Assembly: GCA_964350445.1 (NCBI GenBank)
Contig: CAYGKA010000013.1
Coordinates: forward strand, 1-64,000
Direction: 5' to 3'
Length of the DNA stretch: 64,000 nt
From: Hwanghaeella sp964350445
Lineage (GTDB): Bacteria; Pseudomonadota; Alphaproteobacteria; UBA8366; Aestuariispiraceae
The notes beneath the pieces were generated by a model that did not search any database, was not told the DNA's origin, and saw only the letters and a list, made by a program, of their open reading frames with translations. The position numbers and the translations under genes were made by a program. Position 1 is the first letter of the stretch, and the number at the start of each line of letters is the position of its first letter. Below, piece after piece: positions 9,291 through 17,588 of the stretch.

Positions 9291-9761
9291 TGACGATCTC
9301 GCTTCCTACAAATGTCCGGCAAATACCGAATCCGGCTGGCTAGACTACGGCTCGAGGGTTACAGGCCGGTCAGAAACGCCAGCACCGCGACTATGATGAA
9401 CGTTACTGGATAATCAAGGCAGGATAATCAAGCGCCACGACGCTCTTTTTCGACCCAAAAACAGGCAAGCGAGCCGCAAAACCCTTCGATTTTGCAAGAA
9501 AACCCGTGGCCCCTGCGACGCCGGCCATCCGGCACTCCATTAATATATTATTTACTGCTGTTGTGCTTGAGTCCGGCGCGTAACCCCGTCGGCTGACGGT
9601 CCCTTGCGAGGGAGCCGCCGGGGTTGCAGGTGTGGACGGGGAACTTTTCCTCGTTCGACCGCTCAGGGGGCAGCATCTGGGTCTTCCATAGCAAGAAGAC
9701 AGGCGCTGGGGTGGTGAACAATTTATCTGTTTAACCAACCGGCTCGGATTCGCTGATCAAC
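9291..9761. other. intergenic region between divergent nadE and hybrid histidine kinase
   Basis: About 470 nt, long for this densely packed window. The minus-strand frame here encodes a Ser/Pro/Arg-rich product with no family resemblance, and I do not call it. The stretch 9541-9556 is AT-rich (TAATATATTATTTA) and could hold a promoter. The part from 9582 to 9700 is rich in inverted repeats and is listed as a candidate structured RNA. Confidence 0.5.
9582..9700. ncRNA. candidate structured RNA or structured leader, strand undecided
   Basis: Three nested or consecutive stems. First, 9582-9625 is built of AACCCCG/CGGGGTT, CGGC/GCCG and TCCCT-TGCG-AGGGA on one axis. Second, 9636-9654 pairs ACGGGGAA with TTCCTCGT (one mismatch). 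Third, 9681-9700 pairs GTCTTC with GAAGAC. None has a T-run, so these are not simple terminators, and the flanking genes diverge. On the plus strand this would be the kinase leader; on the minus strand a free small RNA. I compared it by memory with 6S, SRP, RNase P and tmRNA cores and could not match it securely. Confidence 0.3.
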
Positions 9762-12700
9762 ATGCCTTTCTCAGAGAAAAAAGAAGCCGACCTCGGTTGG
9801 CGGGAATTTTATGGATCCCGCCTGGGATTACGGCTCGCCGGGATCATTTTTCTGAGTGTCGTCGCATTGGAAGCTATTGTTCTGATTCCGTCTTACTTGA
9901 ACGAGGACCGTATCCTTAAAAACGAGTCCGTCCGGATCGGGGAAGTCGCCAGCAACGCGCTGGAAAGCATGATCGTGGCACGAAATATCGATCAGTCGCT
10001 GGCAAGCGCCGGTGAACATTTTACGTCAGGAAACGACGTCGTTGGAGGTGCCATCTGCAAGGATGGCGAAGGATGCCTGACGCAATTTGGGGAAGGCATT
10101 GGCGACGTGGATCAAATTCCTGTCGCTGACGGAAACTATGAACGGGCGGATCAACGCCGCCTGCTTGTGGTTCGCAACCTGAAGACCGGCGACGGTGACT
10201 ACAGGATCGTCGTCAGCTTGGACACGACCTGGATAAACGAAGCCCTTTTCGCTTATGTCGTCAGAGTTTCCGCGCTGGTCGCTATTATCGGCTTCGGACT
10301 TACCCTGGCCACGATGATCTGCGTCGGCAGGATTGTGCTGCGTCCGCTGATGCATCTGAGCAAGAATTTGTCGGGGGCTTTGGCCAACCCTGAGAATCCG
10401 GACGACTATAAGATTCAGCATAACAGGAACGACGAGATCGGCCGGTTGCTGAACCGCTTCAACTCGATCCTGGAGGATCATGCCGCTCGAGAAAAAAACA
10501 AACGGGAAGCCGACGAACAGGCTCTTTGGCTCGCTCGGTTTCCGGAAGAAGACCCCTCCCCCATCATCCGTCTCACGCCGGAGGGACAGGTGCTGTACGC
10601 CAATGCCGCGTCGGCGAAACTTGTTGAGGCAATTATTACAGGCGAAGCCCGGAGATCGCTTCTGGCCTCAATCGAGCTGGCCCAGGAGACGAACGCGCCG
10701 GTGACATTGACCCGCCAGGCAGGGGCGACCGTTTACCGTCTTCTTCTGACCCCGATTAAAGGGGAAAATTATCTGAACATATATGCGTCCGACATTACCG
10801 AAATGGTCCGGACACGCGATGAGCTGGCGAAATCCAAGACGGAACTTGAAGATGCCGTGGTTCAACGAACGGCTGAACTTCAGACGATACAGCAGCGCCT
10901 GACCGATGCGATCGAGTCGATGGATGATGGGTTCGCCTACTTCGGACCGGATGGAAAGCTGGCATTGTTCAATGCCCGCTACCGGGTGTCCTATGAAGGA
11001 TCAGAGGCCATTATCAAGGTGGGATCGACCTTGGAGGACATCCTTCGGTTCGGCATGGCGAACGGTTGGTATCCAGGATCGGAAAAAGATCCGGAAGCAT
11101 GGATTCAGAACCGCCTCTCTATCCGAAAAGAAGCGACGGGCCAGCCGTGGATCACGCGGACGAATTCTGGTCGATATTACCGTGTGCGCGATTACCGCAC
11201 GAAGGATGGCGGTTGCGTCACCGTCCGTGTGGACGTCACCGATCAGTTGCGGCAAGCGGAGGAGTTCGCATCCGCAAAGGAAGCGGCGGAAGAAGCTTCA
11301 CGGGCCAAGTCCGAATTCCTCGCCACCATGAGCCACGAAATCCGGACTCCCATGAATGGCGTGATGGGCATGGCCAATTTGTTGATGGACAGCGACCTGA
11401 AACCGCAACAGCGCTCGATGACCCGAACGATTCTGGAATCCGCCAACAGCCTCTTAACCGTGATAAACGACATTCTGGACTTCTCGAAAATCGAGTCCGG
11501 GAAGATCGACCTCGAAGTCGGCGAATTCCAGCTGGACTACAGTATCGAAGGCGCCGTCGAATTACTGCAGTCGCGCGCCCGCGAAAAGAATCTCGTTCTA
11601 GGCTCCATCATTGATCCGGCGATGCCGCAACTGTTCCAAGGCGATGAAGGCCGCCTTCGGCAGGTCATCATCAATCTGGCTGGCAATGGCGTAAAGTTCA
11701 CCCAATCCGGTTCGGTGACGATCGAAGCGCGCGTGGTCAGCGTCGATCAGGACAAAACCCGAATACGGGTATCGGTGCATGATACGGGCCCAGGCATTCC
11801 GGAGGAGATGTTCAGCAAGCTGTTTTCCGACTTTTCCCAGCTCGACGGCTCACGCAGCCGGGAACATGAAGGAACCGGTCTGGGCTTGGCGATCAGCCGC
11901 CGCCTGATCGAACTCATGGGCGGGGAGATCGGTGTCGACAGCACCATCGGGGAAGGCAGCACATTCTGGTTCGAGATTCCCTTGGTCGCGTTGGAAGGTC
12001 CAAAATACGGCGAGAACGACGCTATTCCTTCGTTGAACGTTCTTGTCCATGCCGGCGACGGGCGGACCGACGCGGTCCTGGAACGGCAGGTCAAGGCGTG
12101 GGGTGCGAAGGCGGAGGTTTTGGGCGAAGAACACAGACAAGGTCGTGGCCTGCCGCGGGATTTCGATGCGGCGATTGTCGACGCGGCTTTTCTTGGAGAC
12201 TTCAAGACCGCCAGAGAATTCGCCCTGATCCAGGCGCACGGAACGGCGATCATCGCCATGGCACAGGACGAATTCTCATCCGCCGACATCCGACCGGACC
12301 GGGTTGTCATGAAACCCGTCCGCCAATCCGACCTCTTCGACGCGGTCATGCAGGTGCACCGGGCCAATTCCGGTAAACGGCCAATCCCGAGCACGGAACA
12401 CCGGCGCTTGGAGGACCGGTCGATCCGCGAGAGATCGCAAGGCGTTCCCGTGTCCCGCATTCTGGTTGCCGAAGACAATCCGGTGAACCAGCAGGTTATC
12501 CGCATGATGCTGACCAAGATGGGGCATACGATCGACGTCGCCGGCAATGGAGCGGAAGCGGTCGCGCTGGCGCGTCAGGCGCCCTACGACTTGATCCTGA
12601 TGGATGTGCACATGCCTGAACAGGACGGATTCTCGGCCACGCAGGAAATACGTTCTTTAGGCGGAAGGCTGGAAACGGTTCCCATTGTCGCACTCACGGC

Positions 12701-12854
12701 GAATGTGGAAGCTGGGGTCGAGCAGCAATGCTTCGCATCGGGTATGACAGGCTACATTACGAAACCGGTCCGCGTTCAATCGCTTACCGATATCCTCCGG
12801 GAACAGTTGCCTCGCGAAGAACCGAACAACCGCCGAGAACGGATCGTCACCTAA
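9762..12854 (+). CDS. membrane-bound hybrid histidine kinase with two receiver modules
   Basis: A 1030-residue sensor. Order: a transmembrane helix near 25-45; an extracytoplasmic sensor segment to about 165; a second helix near 167-192; HAMP to about 243; PAS-like regions near 250-350 and 375-495; HisKA with SHEIRTP and phospho-acceptor His525; an HATPase domain with DTGPGIP and GTGLGLA; a degenerate receiver near 750-870 lacking the usual acidic pair; and a full receiver (VAEDNPVN, Asp948 in MDVHMPEQDGF, Lys in ITKPV). There is no Hpt domain at the C-terminus, so the phosphate probably goes to a separate Hpt or regulator. No partner regulator is adjacent. The signal sensed is unknown. Confidence 0.92.
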   Translation: MPFSEKKEADLGWREFYGSRLGLRLAGIIFLSVVALEAIVLIPSYLNEDRILKNESVRIGEVASNALESMIVARNIDQSLASAGEHFTSGNDVVGGAICKDGEGCLTQFGEGIGDVDQIPVADGNYERADQRRLLVVRNLKTGDGDYRIVVSLDTTWINEALFAYVVRVSALVAIIGFGLTLATMICVGRIVLRPLMHLSKNLSGALANPENPDDYKIQHNRNDEIGRLLNRFNSILEDHAAREKNKREADEQALWLARFPEEDPSPIIRLTPEGQVLYANAASAKLVEAIITGEARRSLLASIELAQETNAPVTLTRQAGATVYRLLLTPIKGENYLNIYASDITEMVRTRDELAKSKTELEDAVVQRTAELQTIQQRLTDAIESMDDGFAYFGPDGKLALFNARYRVSYEGSEAIIKVGSTLEDILRFGMANGWYPGSEKDPEAWIQNRLSIRKEATGQPWITRTNSGRYYRVRDYRTKDGGCVTVRVDVTDQLRQAEEFASAKEAAEEASRAKSEFLATMSHEIRTPMNGVMGMANLLMDSDLKPQQRSMTRTILESANSLLTVINDILDFSKIESGKIDLEVGEFQLDYSIEGAVELLQSRAREKNLVLGSIIDPAMPQLFQGDEGRLRQVIINLAGNGVKFTQSGSVTIEARVVSVDQDKTRIRVSVHDTGPGIPEEMFSKLFSDFSQLDGSRSREHEGTGLGLAISRRLIELMGGEIGVDSTIGEGSTFWFEIPLVALEGPKYGENDAIPSLNVLVHAGDGRTDAVLERQVKAWGAKAEVLGEEHRQGRGLPRDFDAAIVDAAFLGDFKTAREFALIQAHGTAIIAMAQDEFSSADIRPDRVVMKPVRQSDLFDAVMQVHRANSGKRPIPSTEHRRLEDRSIRERSQGVPVSRILVAEDNPVNQQVIRMMLTKMGHTIDVAGNGAEAVALARQAPYDLILMDVHMPEQDGFSATQEIRSLGGRLETVPIVALTANVEAGVEQQCFASGMTGYITKPVRVQSLTDILREQLPREEPNNRRERIVT

Positions 12855-12890
12855 ACCGTCACGCGCCCGGCCGGTCTCGTCCGAGCCGAT

Positions 12891-14054
12891 CTATTTCCTA
12901 AGAAGGAATTCGCGGCCGACCTTGACGCGCGCCTCGCCGTTATAATCGACGATATCCGCGGTGGCATACGTTTCCCGCCATGTGTCGGGCAGATAACTTC
13001 CGCTGCCGACAATGTCTATCGGTGTGTCGGCCAGGGCCATGACCTTGCACTTTTCCGGCCCGAATCCGCTCGATCCGACGATCTTCACGTTCTGAAACCC
13101 TTTTTGATTCAAGGATTCGCGCATGTGCCAGATTGACGACGCGGAAACGCCCGGGCCGATGAGGTGCCGCAATTCGACTTCCGTCCGATATCCGCGGATC
13201 GCACGCGGCGCGTTCCGATCAAGAACGGCATAGCTTGCCGCGGGGTCCAGCCCCTCGCAGAACCGCCCACCAGGCGTATCCAACCGAACGGCCAGCCTGC
13301 CGCTTTCCGCCAAATCGGGAAACCGCTCGCAGACCGCCAAAGCGTCGCTGATCTCATGCCCAAAGTAATCGACCAGAACCGTCAGATTCTGGTCCGGAAA
13401 TGTCTCATGATACATTTCGGCTGCACGAACGGTCGATCCCGCATAGCCGATCAGGGCATGCGGCATGGTGCCCAGACCTTGTTCCTGGCCAAAATAATGT
13501 GACGTGGCGTTGGTCGCGTTGCCAATGAACCCAATAGCGCCCGCCTTGCGCTTGGCCCTCGCCGATCCGACGGACGCTGCATAGGCCATCAATTCGGCCA
13601 TTTCGGTCCCGGCGCAATGCCGCGCATCCATCGCCAGGAAGGATACGTTCGGCAGTTCCATGCACATGGAAAAGGCGTTGTAAGCCGCCACACAGGCAGG
13701 GCCGATCTTTTGCAGAAGCAGGGTTTCCAGATCGACCAGATTGTAGAACGAACCGGAAATGTAAAGTAGCGGCTCGCCCGCCCCAACCCACCGGCTCTCG
13801 TCATACATCAGGTCAATCTTGATGTCGAAACCGCGCTCGTCCGCGACCTTGTTGAGCCATTGAATAGCCAGTCGCGGCGCGGAAACAACGGGTCTGCGCA
13901 TGAAGACCGCGTAGGTTACCTGCGCATCCCCAAACTTGCCGATCGTCTGTTTCGTCCGATTGAAATAGGCATCGGTCCAGCGTCGAATGTTGTCATCGAC
14001 CGCTGGGGACGCTTGCTCACCGTCCATCGGAACGCGCTCTTGAGCGTCGGACAT
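12891..14054 (-). CDS. nicotinate phosphoribosyltransferase family protein
   Basis: A 387-residue protein resembling the NAPRTase/PncB superfamily, which transfers the phosphoribosyl group of PRPP to nicotinate to give NaMN in NAD salvage. Family-like segments are the N-terminal RWTDAYFNRTKQTI, the barrel motifs MPHALIGYAGSTVRAAEMYHE-like, VLVDYFGHEISDAL and VRLDTPGG, and the phosphate-site IVGSSGFG and IDIVGSGSYLP. It is shorter than E. coli PncB and closer to the compact archaeal-type form, so a related phosphoribosyltransferase substrate cannot be excluded. GAGAGGGG precedes the ATG. Convergent with the kinase gene (36 nt between stops). Confidence 0.82.
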   Translation of the reverse strand: MSDAQERVPMDGEQASPAVDDNIRRWTDAYFNRTKQTIGKFGDAQVTYAVFMRRPVVSAPRLAIQWLNKVADERGFDIKIDLMYDESRWVGAGEPLLYISGSFYNLVDLETLLLQKIGPACVAAYNAFSMCMELPNVSFLAMDARHCAGTEMAELMAYAASVGSARAKRKAGAIGFIGNATNATSHYFGQEQGLGTMPHALIGYAGSTVRAAEMYHETFPDQNLTVLVDYFGHEISDALAVCERFPDLAESGRLAVRLDTPGGRFCEGLDPAASYAVLDRNAPRAIRGYRTEVELRHLIGPGVSASSIWHMRESLNQKGFQNVKIVGSSGFGPEKCKVMALADTPIDIVGSGSYLPDTWRETYATADIVDYNGEARVKVGREFLLRK

Positions 14055-14117
14055 GCCCCTCTCCCGGGATAGGGTTCGGATTCTTTGATGCGGAAGCCCT
14101 CTCGGACTATCCAGCTT

Positions 14118-15500
14118 TTACGACGCCTTGGCCAGCGCGCCGGCGGAACCCGCACGCTCAAGCTTCAACCCCTCGGCCAGCAAGAATGCCAGTTCCAGGG
14201 CCTGCGACGCGTTCAACCGCGGATCGCAATGCGTGTGGTATCGATGCGACAGGTCCTCATCCGAGATCGCTTGCGCACCGCCGAGACACTCCGTCACGTC
14301 TTTCCCGGTCATCTCGAAATGGACACCGCCCGCGTGGGTTCCCTCGGCCGCATGCACTTCGAAGAAGGCCTTCACCTCGGCCAGGATCCGGTCGAAAGGA
14401 CGGGTCTTGAAACCGCTTGCCGACTTGATCGTGTTGCCGTGCATCGGGTCGCAGGACCAGACCACTTTTCGCCCTTCCTTTTCGACGGCGCGGATAAGCG
14501 CGGGCAGGTGCTGATGCACCTTGTCGTGGCCCATCCGGGCGATAAGGGTCAGACGTCCGGCTTCGTTCGCCGGGTTAAGCACGTCGATCAGACGCAACAG
14601 ATCGTCCGGCGCAAGGGTGGGTCCGCATTTCATGCCGACGGGATTCTTGACGCCGCGGAGAAACTCCACATGGGCGCCGTCCAACTGGCGCGTCCGGTCG
14701 CCGATCCACAGCATATGGGCGGAACAGTCGTACCAATCGCCGCTCAAGCTGTCCTGACGCGTCAGCGCCTGTTCGTACCACGGCAAAAGCGCCTCGTGGC
14801 TTGTGTAGAAGTCCGTCTCGGCGATTTGCGGAACCAGCTCCGCCGTCAATCCGCATGCCGCCATGAAGTCGAGCGTTTCAGAAAGCCGGCCGGCCATTTC
14901 CTGATAACGATCGCCCTGCTTGCTGCCTTTCACGAAGTCCAGGTTCCAGCGCTGCACCTGATGCAGGTCCGCGAAACCGCCCTGAGCGAAGGCGCGCAGC
15001 AGGTTCAGCGTGGCCGATGCCTGATTGTAGGCGCTCAACATCCGGTTCGGATCGGGCACCCGCGACGTTTCCGTGAAATCGATCCCGTTGATGATATCGC
15101 CGCGGTAGCTGGGCAATTCCACACCGTCAATGACCTCGGTCGGCGCCGAGCGCGGTTTGGCGAACTGCCCCGCCATGCGGCCTACCTTAACGACCGGGAG
15201 AGACGCACCGAAGGTCAACACCACCGCCATTTGCAGCATGACCTTGAAGGTGTCGCGGATATTGTTGGCGTGGAATTCAGCGAAACTTTCAGCGCAATCC
15301 CCGCCCTGCAGCAGGAAAGCACCGCCATTTGCAACCTTCCCAAGGTCGTCCTTCAAACGGCGCGCTTCGCCGGCAAAAACCAAGGGAGGATAGTTGGCCA
15401 GCGTGCCCTCGACAGTCTCGAGTACGGCCTGATCCGGATACTCCGGAACCTGCTGGATTTTCTTGTCGCGCCAAGTCTTCGGGCTCCATGCGGCAACCAT
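14118..15500 (-). CDS. class II 3-deoxy-7-phosphoheptulonate synthase
   Basis: About 460 residues. It catalyses the first shikimate-pathway step, phosphoenolpyruvate plus erythrose-4-phosphate to DAHP. It is the plant-like class II enzyme: AAWSPKTWR start, the metal-ligand Cys in LQGGDCAESF, SYRGDIING, MKCGPTL, WSCDPMHGNT (metal-site Asp and His) and GGVHFEMTGKDVTECLGG. Length is typical. The ATG at 15500 was chosen because GTGGAGGA stands just before it and the protein then starts MVAAWSP, as in homologues; an upstream ATG at 15536 lacks this. Monocistronic by context, with a divergent transporter protein gene. Confidence 0.95.
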   Translation of the reverse strand: MVAAWSPKTWRDKKIQQVPEYPDQAVLETVEGTLANYPPLVFAGEARRLKDDLGKVANGGAFLLQGGDCAESFAEFHANNIRDTFKVMLQMAVVLTFGASLPVVKVGRMAGQFAKPRSAPTEVIDGVELPSYRGDIINGIDFTETSRVPDPNRMLSAYNQASATLNLLRAFAQGGFADLHQVQRWNLDFVKGSKQGDRYQEMAGRLSETLDFMAACGLTAELVPQIAETDFYTSHEALLPWYEQALTRQDSLSGDWYDCSAHMLWIGDRTRQLDGAHVEFLRGVKNPVGMKCGPTLAPDDLLRLIDVLNPANEAGRLTLIARMGHDKVHQHLPALIRAVEKEGRKVVWSCDPMHGNTIKSASGFKTRPFDRILAEVKAFFEVHAAEGTHAGGVHFEMTGKDVTECLGGAQAISDEDLSHRYHTHCDPRLNASQALELAFLLAEGLKLERAGSAGALAKAS

Positions 15501-15875
15501 AGCCCTGTCCTCCACATAACGGTTGTTCCTGCCCACCGTGGGCCGGGACCGGTTTCTATACGCGGATCAAAGACGGTTTTCCACAGGAAAGCTTGCCTTT
15601 TTCGCCCTTTCTAACGGGTTTTCGACAATTCCACCGTCTGGTTCGACCCCTATGCCCTTGCCCGTGATGGGATGACATCGAAGGGCCGGTTGATGCGGAG
15701 GGGAAGGGCGAGGAAGGCAAAGCAGGGCTAACGGACTGGTCGAATCCTCTCTACGGGACCGCATTTCCATTGGATTTCGTATCCTGCTCCGCCTAGTGTT
15801 TCTCGCTGGGAAAATCGAAATTCCGAATGGGATACACCCGCCCGCTTTTTGCATTCACGAACTGGGAGCGTAATC
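15501..15875. other. intergenic region between divergent DAHP synthase and solute-binding protein genes
   Basis: 375 nt with no gene I can support. A minus-strand frame across it (95 codons) has no recognisable product. Promoters for both flanking genes must lie here, but I do not see a convincing -35/-10 pair or a riboswitch core. Confidence 0.5.
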
Positions 15876-17492
15876 ATGGACAAAACGAAACTGCACGAGT
15901 TGAACAGGCTTGAAAGGCGGCTGAGGTCGCATCAGATCGATCGCCGTTCCTTCATGATGGGGGCATTGGCGCTGGGACTGACGATACCGGCAGCCAGCGC
16001 AATGGTGTCGAAGGCAGAGGCTGCGACGCCCAAGAAGGGCGGCGTTTGGCGCCAGGGCCTCACCGGTGCCGGTACCGGCGACACGATGGATCCCGCACAG
16101 ATCCTCGATTCATACATGATCAATGTCAGCTTCGGGCAGTTGCGCAACTGCCTGACAGAGATCGATGCCAACAACAATCTCATCCCTGAACTGGCGGAAA
16201 GCTGGGAAGCTTCCGACGACGCGTCGCAATGGGTCTTCAAGATTCGCCAGGGCGTCGAATTCCACAACGGCAAGACCTTGGACTCCAACGATGTGGTCGA
16301 GTCGATCCGGCACCATCTGGGCGAGGACAGCAAATCCGCCGCGAAGGGCATTATCTCCGCCATCGAGGAAGTGAAGGCCGACGGCAAAGACACGGTCATC
16401 TTCAATCTGTCCGGCGGCAGTGCCGATTTCCCGTATCTGATGAGCGACTATCATCTCGGCATCTGCCCGGCTAAGGCCGAAGGCGGCATCGATTGGCAAT
16501 CCGGTGTCGGCACCGGCGGTTACTCCCTGAAGTCATTCGACCCAGGCGTCCGGACGGTCACGACACGGAATCCCAACTACTGGAAAGAAGGGGCCGCGCA
16601 TTTTGACGAAGTTGTGACCTTGTTCATCTCCGACGTCGGCGCCCGGACGAGCGCCCTGTTGACCGGCGAAATCGACGGGATGCAGAACGTCGATCTGAAG
16701 ACGGTTGAACGCTTGAAGAAATCGCCAAAAGTTCAGGCCTTCCATACGACCGGCAACCAGCATGTCACCTTGCCGATGCTGTCCAAGTCGGCGCCGTTCG
16801 ACAATATCGACCTGCAACTGGCGCTGAAATACGCCATCAACCGCGAGGAGTGGTTGAAGAAAATCCTGCAGGGTTATGGCGCAATCGGAAACGACCACCC
16901 GATCGGGCCGGCCAACCAATACAAGGCCACGGAAGATGAATTGCCTCAGCGGTCCTATGACGCCGATAAGGCGAAATTCCACCTTAAAAAGGCCGGTTAT
17001 GACAGCATCGATCTGAAATTGTCGATGGCGGCCACCGCCTTCGAAGGCGCGGTCGACGCCGGGCAGCTTTATTCCGAAACCGCCAAGAAGGCGGGTATCA
17101 ATATCGAAATCGTCCGCGAGGCCGATGACGGTTATTGGTCAAACGTCTGGCTGAAGAAGCCCTGGTGCTCAAGCTATTGGGGCGGCCGTCCGACGGAAGA
17201 TTGGATGTTCAGCCAAGTCTATGCGTCCGGCGCGGACTGGAACGAAAGCCAGTTCGACAACGAACGTTTCATGAAACTGCTGGTCGAGGGTCGGGCAACG
17301 CTGGATCCCGCGAAGCGGCGCGAAATCTACGTCGATATGCAACGCATCGTCCACAACGAGTGCGGCTGCGTCATACCGATGTATTCCGCTTTCGTTCAGG
17401 CCGTTTCGAGCGAAGTCGCTTTGCCGGAGAACATTGCCAGCAACTGGGGCTTCGACGGCGAAAAGGCCGCCGAGCGCTGGTCTTACAAGTAG
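15876..17492 (+). CDS. ABC transporter substrate-binding protein, family 5, Tat-exported
   Basis: A 538-residue periplasmic binding protein of the SBP_bac_5 (peptide/opine/nickel) type. The N-terminus has a twin-arginine signal, DRRSFMMGALALGLTIPAASA. The mature protein shows the family features GVEFHNGKTLDSNDVVESI, PDYW-like NPNYWKEGAAHFDEV, LKYAINREEW and NVWLKKPWCSSYWGG. GGGAGCG precedes the ATG at 15876; an in-frame start 27 nt upstream is less likely. No permease or ATPase genes are adjacent, so it is an orphan that must work with a transporter encoded elsewhere. Ligand unknown; the peptide label would be a guess. A strong terminator follows. Confidence 0.9.
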   Translation: MDKTKLHELNRLERRLRSHQIDRRSFMMGALALGLTIPAASAMVSKAEAATPKKGGVWRQGLTGAGTGDTMDPAQILDSYMINVSFGQLRNCLTEIDANNNLIPELAESWEASDDASQWVFKIRQGVEFHNGKTLDSNDVVESIRHHLGEDSKSAAKGIISAIEEVKADGKDTVIFNLSGGSADFPYLMSDYHLGICPAKAEGGIDWQSGVGTGGYSLKSFDPGVRTVTTRNPNYWKEGAAHFDEVVTLFISDVGARTSALLTGEIDGMQNVDLKTVERLKKSPKVQAFHTTGNQHVTLPMLSKSAPFDNIDLQLALKYAINREEWLKKILQGYGAIGNDHPIGPANQYKATEDELPQRSYDADKAKFHLKKAGYDSIDLKLSMAATAFEGAVDAGQLYSETAKKAGINIEIVREADDGYWSNVWLKKPWCSSYWGGRPTEDWMFSQVYASGADWNESQFDNERFMKLLVEGRATLDPAKRREIYVDMQRIVHNECGCVIPMYSAFVQAVSSEVALPENIASNWGFDGEKAAERWSYK

Positions 17493-17526
17493 GACTGAAT
17501 TGGCGCCAGTCGGTGCCGAGTAATGG

Positions 17527-17560
17527 AAAAGCCCGGCGGTTTCGCCGGGCTTTTTCTTTT
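17527..17560 (+). terminator. rho-independent terminator after the solute-binding protein gene
   Basis: GCCCGGCG-GTTT-CGCCGGGC perfect 8-bp stem followed by TTTTTCTTTT, starting 38 nt after the stop codon. The AAAA on the other side means it could also serve the converging minus-strand gene. Confidence 0.92.
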
Positions 17561-17588
17561 CCACCAAATTTATTCCGTGTTGGCGGCA

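Noticed and set aside
9403..9738. 111-codon minus-strand frame in the nadE/kinase intergenic region
   Set aside because: Ser/Pro/Arg-rich, no domain, and it crosses the nested stem-loops better explained as RNA structure.
9582..9761. 6S RNA
   Set aside because: Only short fragments resemble the conserved bubble sides, the locus is not the usual one near zapA/ygfA, and a closing terminal stem was not found; kept only as an unassigned structured RNA.
14085..15614. 509-codon plus-strand open frame
   Set aside because: Antisense to class II DAHP synthase, whose motifs are all present.
15641..15665. GGTTCGACCCC as a tRNA T-loop
   Set aside because: No matching T stem, acceptor or anticodon arms around it.
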